A stretch of 26,426 nucleotides of DNA from Rickettsiaceae bacterium (GTDB lineage Bacteria; Pseudomonadota; Alphaproteobacteria; Rickettsiales; Rickettsiaceae): NCBI GenBank assembly GCA_021741085.1, contig JAIOYM010000004.1:1-26426 (forward strand), written 5' to 3'. Under the pieces are notes generated by a model. It saw only the letters and a program-made list of their open reading frames with translations, made no database searches and was not told the origin of the DNA. The stretch's first letter is position 1. The number at the start of each line of letters is the position of its first letter. Shown in pieces: positions 25,359 to 26,426 of this stretch. The position numbers and the translations under genes are program-made.

Positions 25359-25433
25359 TTCAATAATTTGGAAGAATTGGATACGATATTGCTGCATATA
25401 ACAGCAAGTAAGTAGTAGCACTATTGCGTAATA
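25359..25433 (+). repeat. Direct repeat, copy 2 (parB fragment)
   Basis: An exact copy of 25270-25344, a non-functional parB tail fragment lying outside the gene. The palindromic repeat array begins about 15 bp beyond it. Confidence 0.95.
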
Positions 25434-25447
25434 TAGAATACTCATGC

Positions 25448-25558
25448 GTGTTTGGAGCGATGCGTGCATGGCCAATCCAGGACAAACAACTCCTTATATA
25501 CAATTTTTAAAAGAAGTTAATAACTGGATCACCACGCTCGCATCGTAAAGCTCACCCA
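25448..25558. repeat. Palindromic repeat, right copy R1 (damaged left arm)
   Basis: It contains CAATCCAGGACAAACAACTC, the AT-rich loop and the right-arm start CTGGATCACCACGCTCGC. The outer left arm is altered (GCGATGCGTGCATGGCC instead of GTCATTGCGAG), and the right end is lost, as in L2. Both L2 and R1 continue with CCAAGCAGCCGAACTA, showing they descend from one truncated variant. Confidence 0.75.
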
Positions 25559-25723
25559 AGCAGCCGAACTACCGAATTATCAAACCAAGGCTAGAGTAAA
25601 ACATTATTTTCGCATGCTGCCCTTTGCCATGAGCAAAGGGCGTGATGACGCTAAAATATAACTTTCCAGGCATTGCGGCAATTATAATATAGAAGTAACA
25701 TCCTCTAGCGGTAACGTAGAAGC
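25559..25723. repeat. Repeat-array spacer module, right side
   Basis: It matches 121-281: TATCAAACCAAGGCTAGAG, AAAACATTATTTTCG, GAGCAAAGGGCGTGATGAC and the conserved CTAGCGGTAA piece (25705-25714). No gene is seen. Confidence 0.7.
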
Positions 25724-25933
25724 GTCATTGCGAGTGTGAGCTTGCGAACAAACGTGGCAATCCAGGATAAACGACTCCTTCCATATATATTCAACTAAAG
25801 GTTGGGCGCGCAAACATGGAGAAAGGTTGGTTGGAGGGAGTGAATTTGTAGGAGATAGGGGGTAACTTATTTTAAAAGAAGTTAATAACTGGATCACCAC
25901 GCTCGCATCGCTTCGCTCGCGGCTCGTGATGAC
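25724..25933. repeat. Palindromic repeat R2 with insertion in its loop
   Basis: It has intact outer arms GTCATTGCGAG and CTCGTGATGAC, but the loop is enlarged by about 80 bp (roughly 25790-25868). The insert is purine-rich on this strand and begins ATTCAACTAAAGGTTGGGCG. The same insert, longer, occurs in R4. Confidence 0.8.
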
Positions 25934-25998
25934 ACTAATCTATAACTGACAGGCATAATACAAAGAGAAGCAACATCCCCTAGCGGTAACGCAGAAGC

Positions 25999-26119
25999 GT
26001 CATTGCGAGAAGCGTTAGCGCCGTGGCAATCCAGGACAAACGACTTTTCAATATAATTTTTAAAAGAAGTTAATAACTGGATCACCACGCTAGTTCGCAA
26101 GCTCACGGCTCGTGATGAC
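25999..26119. repeat. Palindromic repeat R3 (uninterrupted)
   Basis: A 121-bp full copy with both arms and no loop insertion. It is the best reference for the element and shows the empty loop where R2 and R4 carry an insert. It starts 198 bp before R4. Confidence 0.85.
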
Positions 26120-26196
26120 ACGAATCTATGACTTATAGGCATTTTAGCCATTCTAATACAAAGAGAAGCAACATCCTCTAGCGGTAATGTAGTAGC

Positions 26197-26426
26197 GTCA
26201 TTGCGAGCTTGTAAAGCGTGGCAATCCAGGGCAACCGACTCCTTCCATACATATTCAACTAGAGGTTGGGCGCGCAAACATGGGAAAGTTAGATAGGAGG
26301 TAGTAAAATTGTAGGGAGATATGTTGGAGTGTGGGGAGATAGGCGATGAATTTGTGGGGATGTGTTGGGATGAGGGGCTCTTTTAAGAAGGTGGCAACAT
26401 CCCCTAGCGGTAATACAGAAGTGTCA
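26197..26426. repeat. Palindromic repeat R4 with G-rich insertion, right arm lost
   Basis: The left arm is intact (GTCATTGCGAG...GTGGCAATCCAGG). The loop holds a G-rich insert (about 26250-26380) with runs of 3-4 G at 26314, 26333, 26356, 26367 and 26374. After TTTTAAGAAG the right arm is missing and the array jumps to GGCAACATCCCCTAGCGGTAA; another copy appears to begin at 26423, cut by the window end. No credible gene lies in 25434-26426. Confidence 0.7.

Noticed and set aside
25682..25900. Minus-strand 72-codon frame in repeat R2
   Set aside because: It is built entirely from the palindromic repeat and its insert, with no start signal. Kept only as repeat sequence; the related frame at 25894-26277 is listed as a low-interest finding.
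26310..26380. Strong G-quadruplex
   Set aside because: G-runs are present, but loops between several of them are about 15-20 nt, too long for a confident call without calculation.

Overview
This is an AT-rich, gene-dense chromosomal segment that reads as an intracellular alphaproteobacterium of the order Rickettsiales. I infer this from protein family content: SucCD, a DUF2155 periplasmic protein, a gene-transfer-agent gp15/TIM-barrel homologue, a PhaC-like polymerase beside a thiolase, the rpoZ-spoT-acpS order, and small palindromic repeats of rickettsial style. I cannot place the genus.

Layout. Positions 1-485 hold a palindromic repeat array. Positions 486-6348 are minus-strand: sucC-sucD (TCA cycle), then an AsmA-like protein, a DUF2155 protein and pgpA, which look like one envelope/lipid operon. 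Positions 6347-8525 are plus-strand: a PhaC-like synthase and a beta-ketothiolase. A lone minus-strand GTA gp15-like gene (8506-11085) and an outer-membrane porin (11404-12774) follow. Next comes queA-tgt-hemW; tgt carries an in-frame TGA at a conserved Arg position. After that: dnaN, an unknown membrane-anchored protein, rpoZ, spoT/rel, acpS, murC, a LolA-like protein, rsmG and parB. The window closes with a second array of the same palindromic repeat.

Most genes are housekeeping. The notable signals are structural: (i) a 99-bp-offset tandem duplication spanning the rpoZ end and the spoT start, so the same sequence serves as the rpoZ tail in one frame and the spoT N-terminus in another; (ii) two parS sites around rsmG, one inside its coding sequence, next to parB but with no parA; (iii) tgt interrupted by one nonsense codon but otherwise intact; (iv) divergent asmA-like and phaC-like genes whose start codons overlap; (v) an exact 75-bp duplication of the parB 3' end, followed by a repeat array containing a nested G-rich insert and a 198-bp (66-codon) period that leaves a minus-strand frame open.

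I see no tRNA, rRNA, CRISPR array, transposase or defence system. No clear new multi-gene system is visible; the novelty is in gene architecture and repeats.
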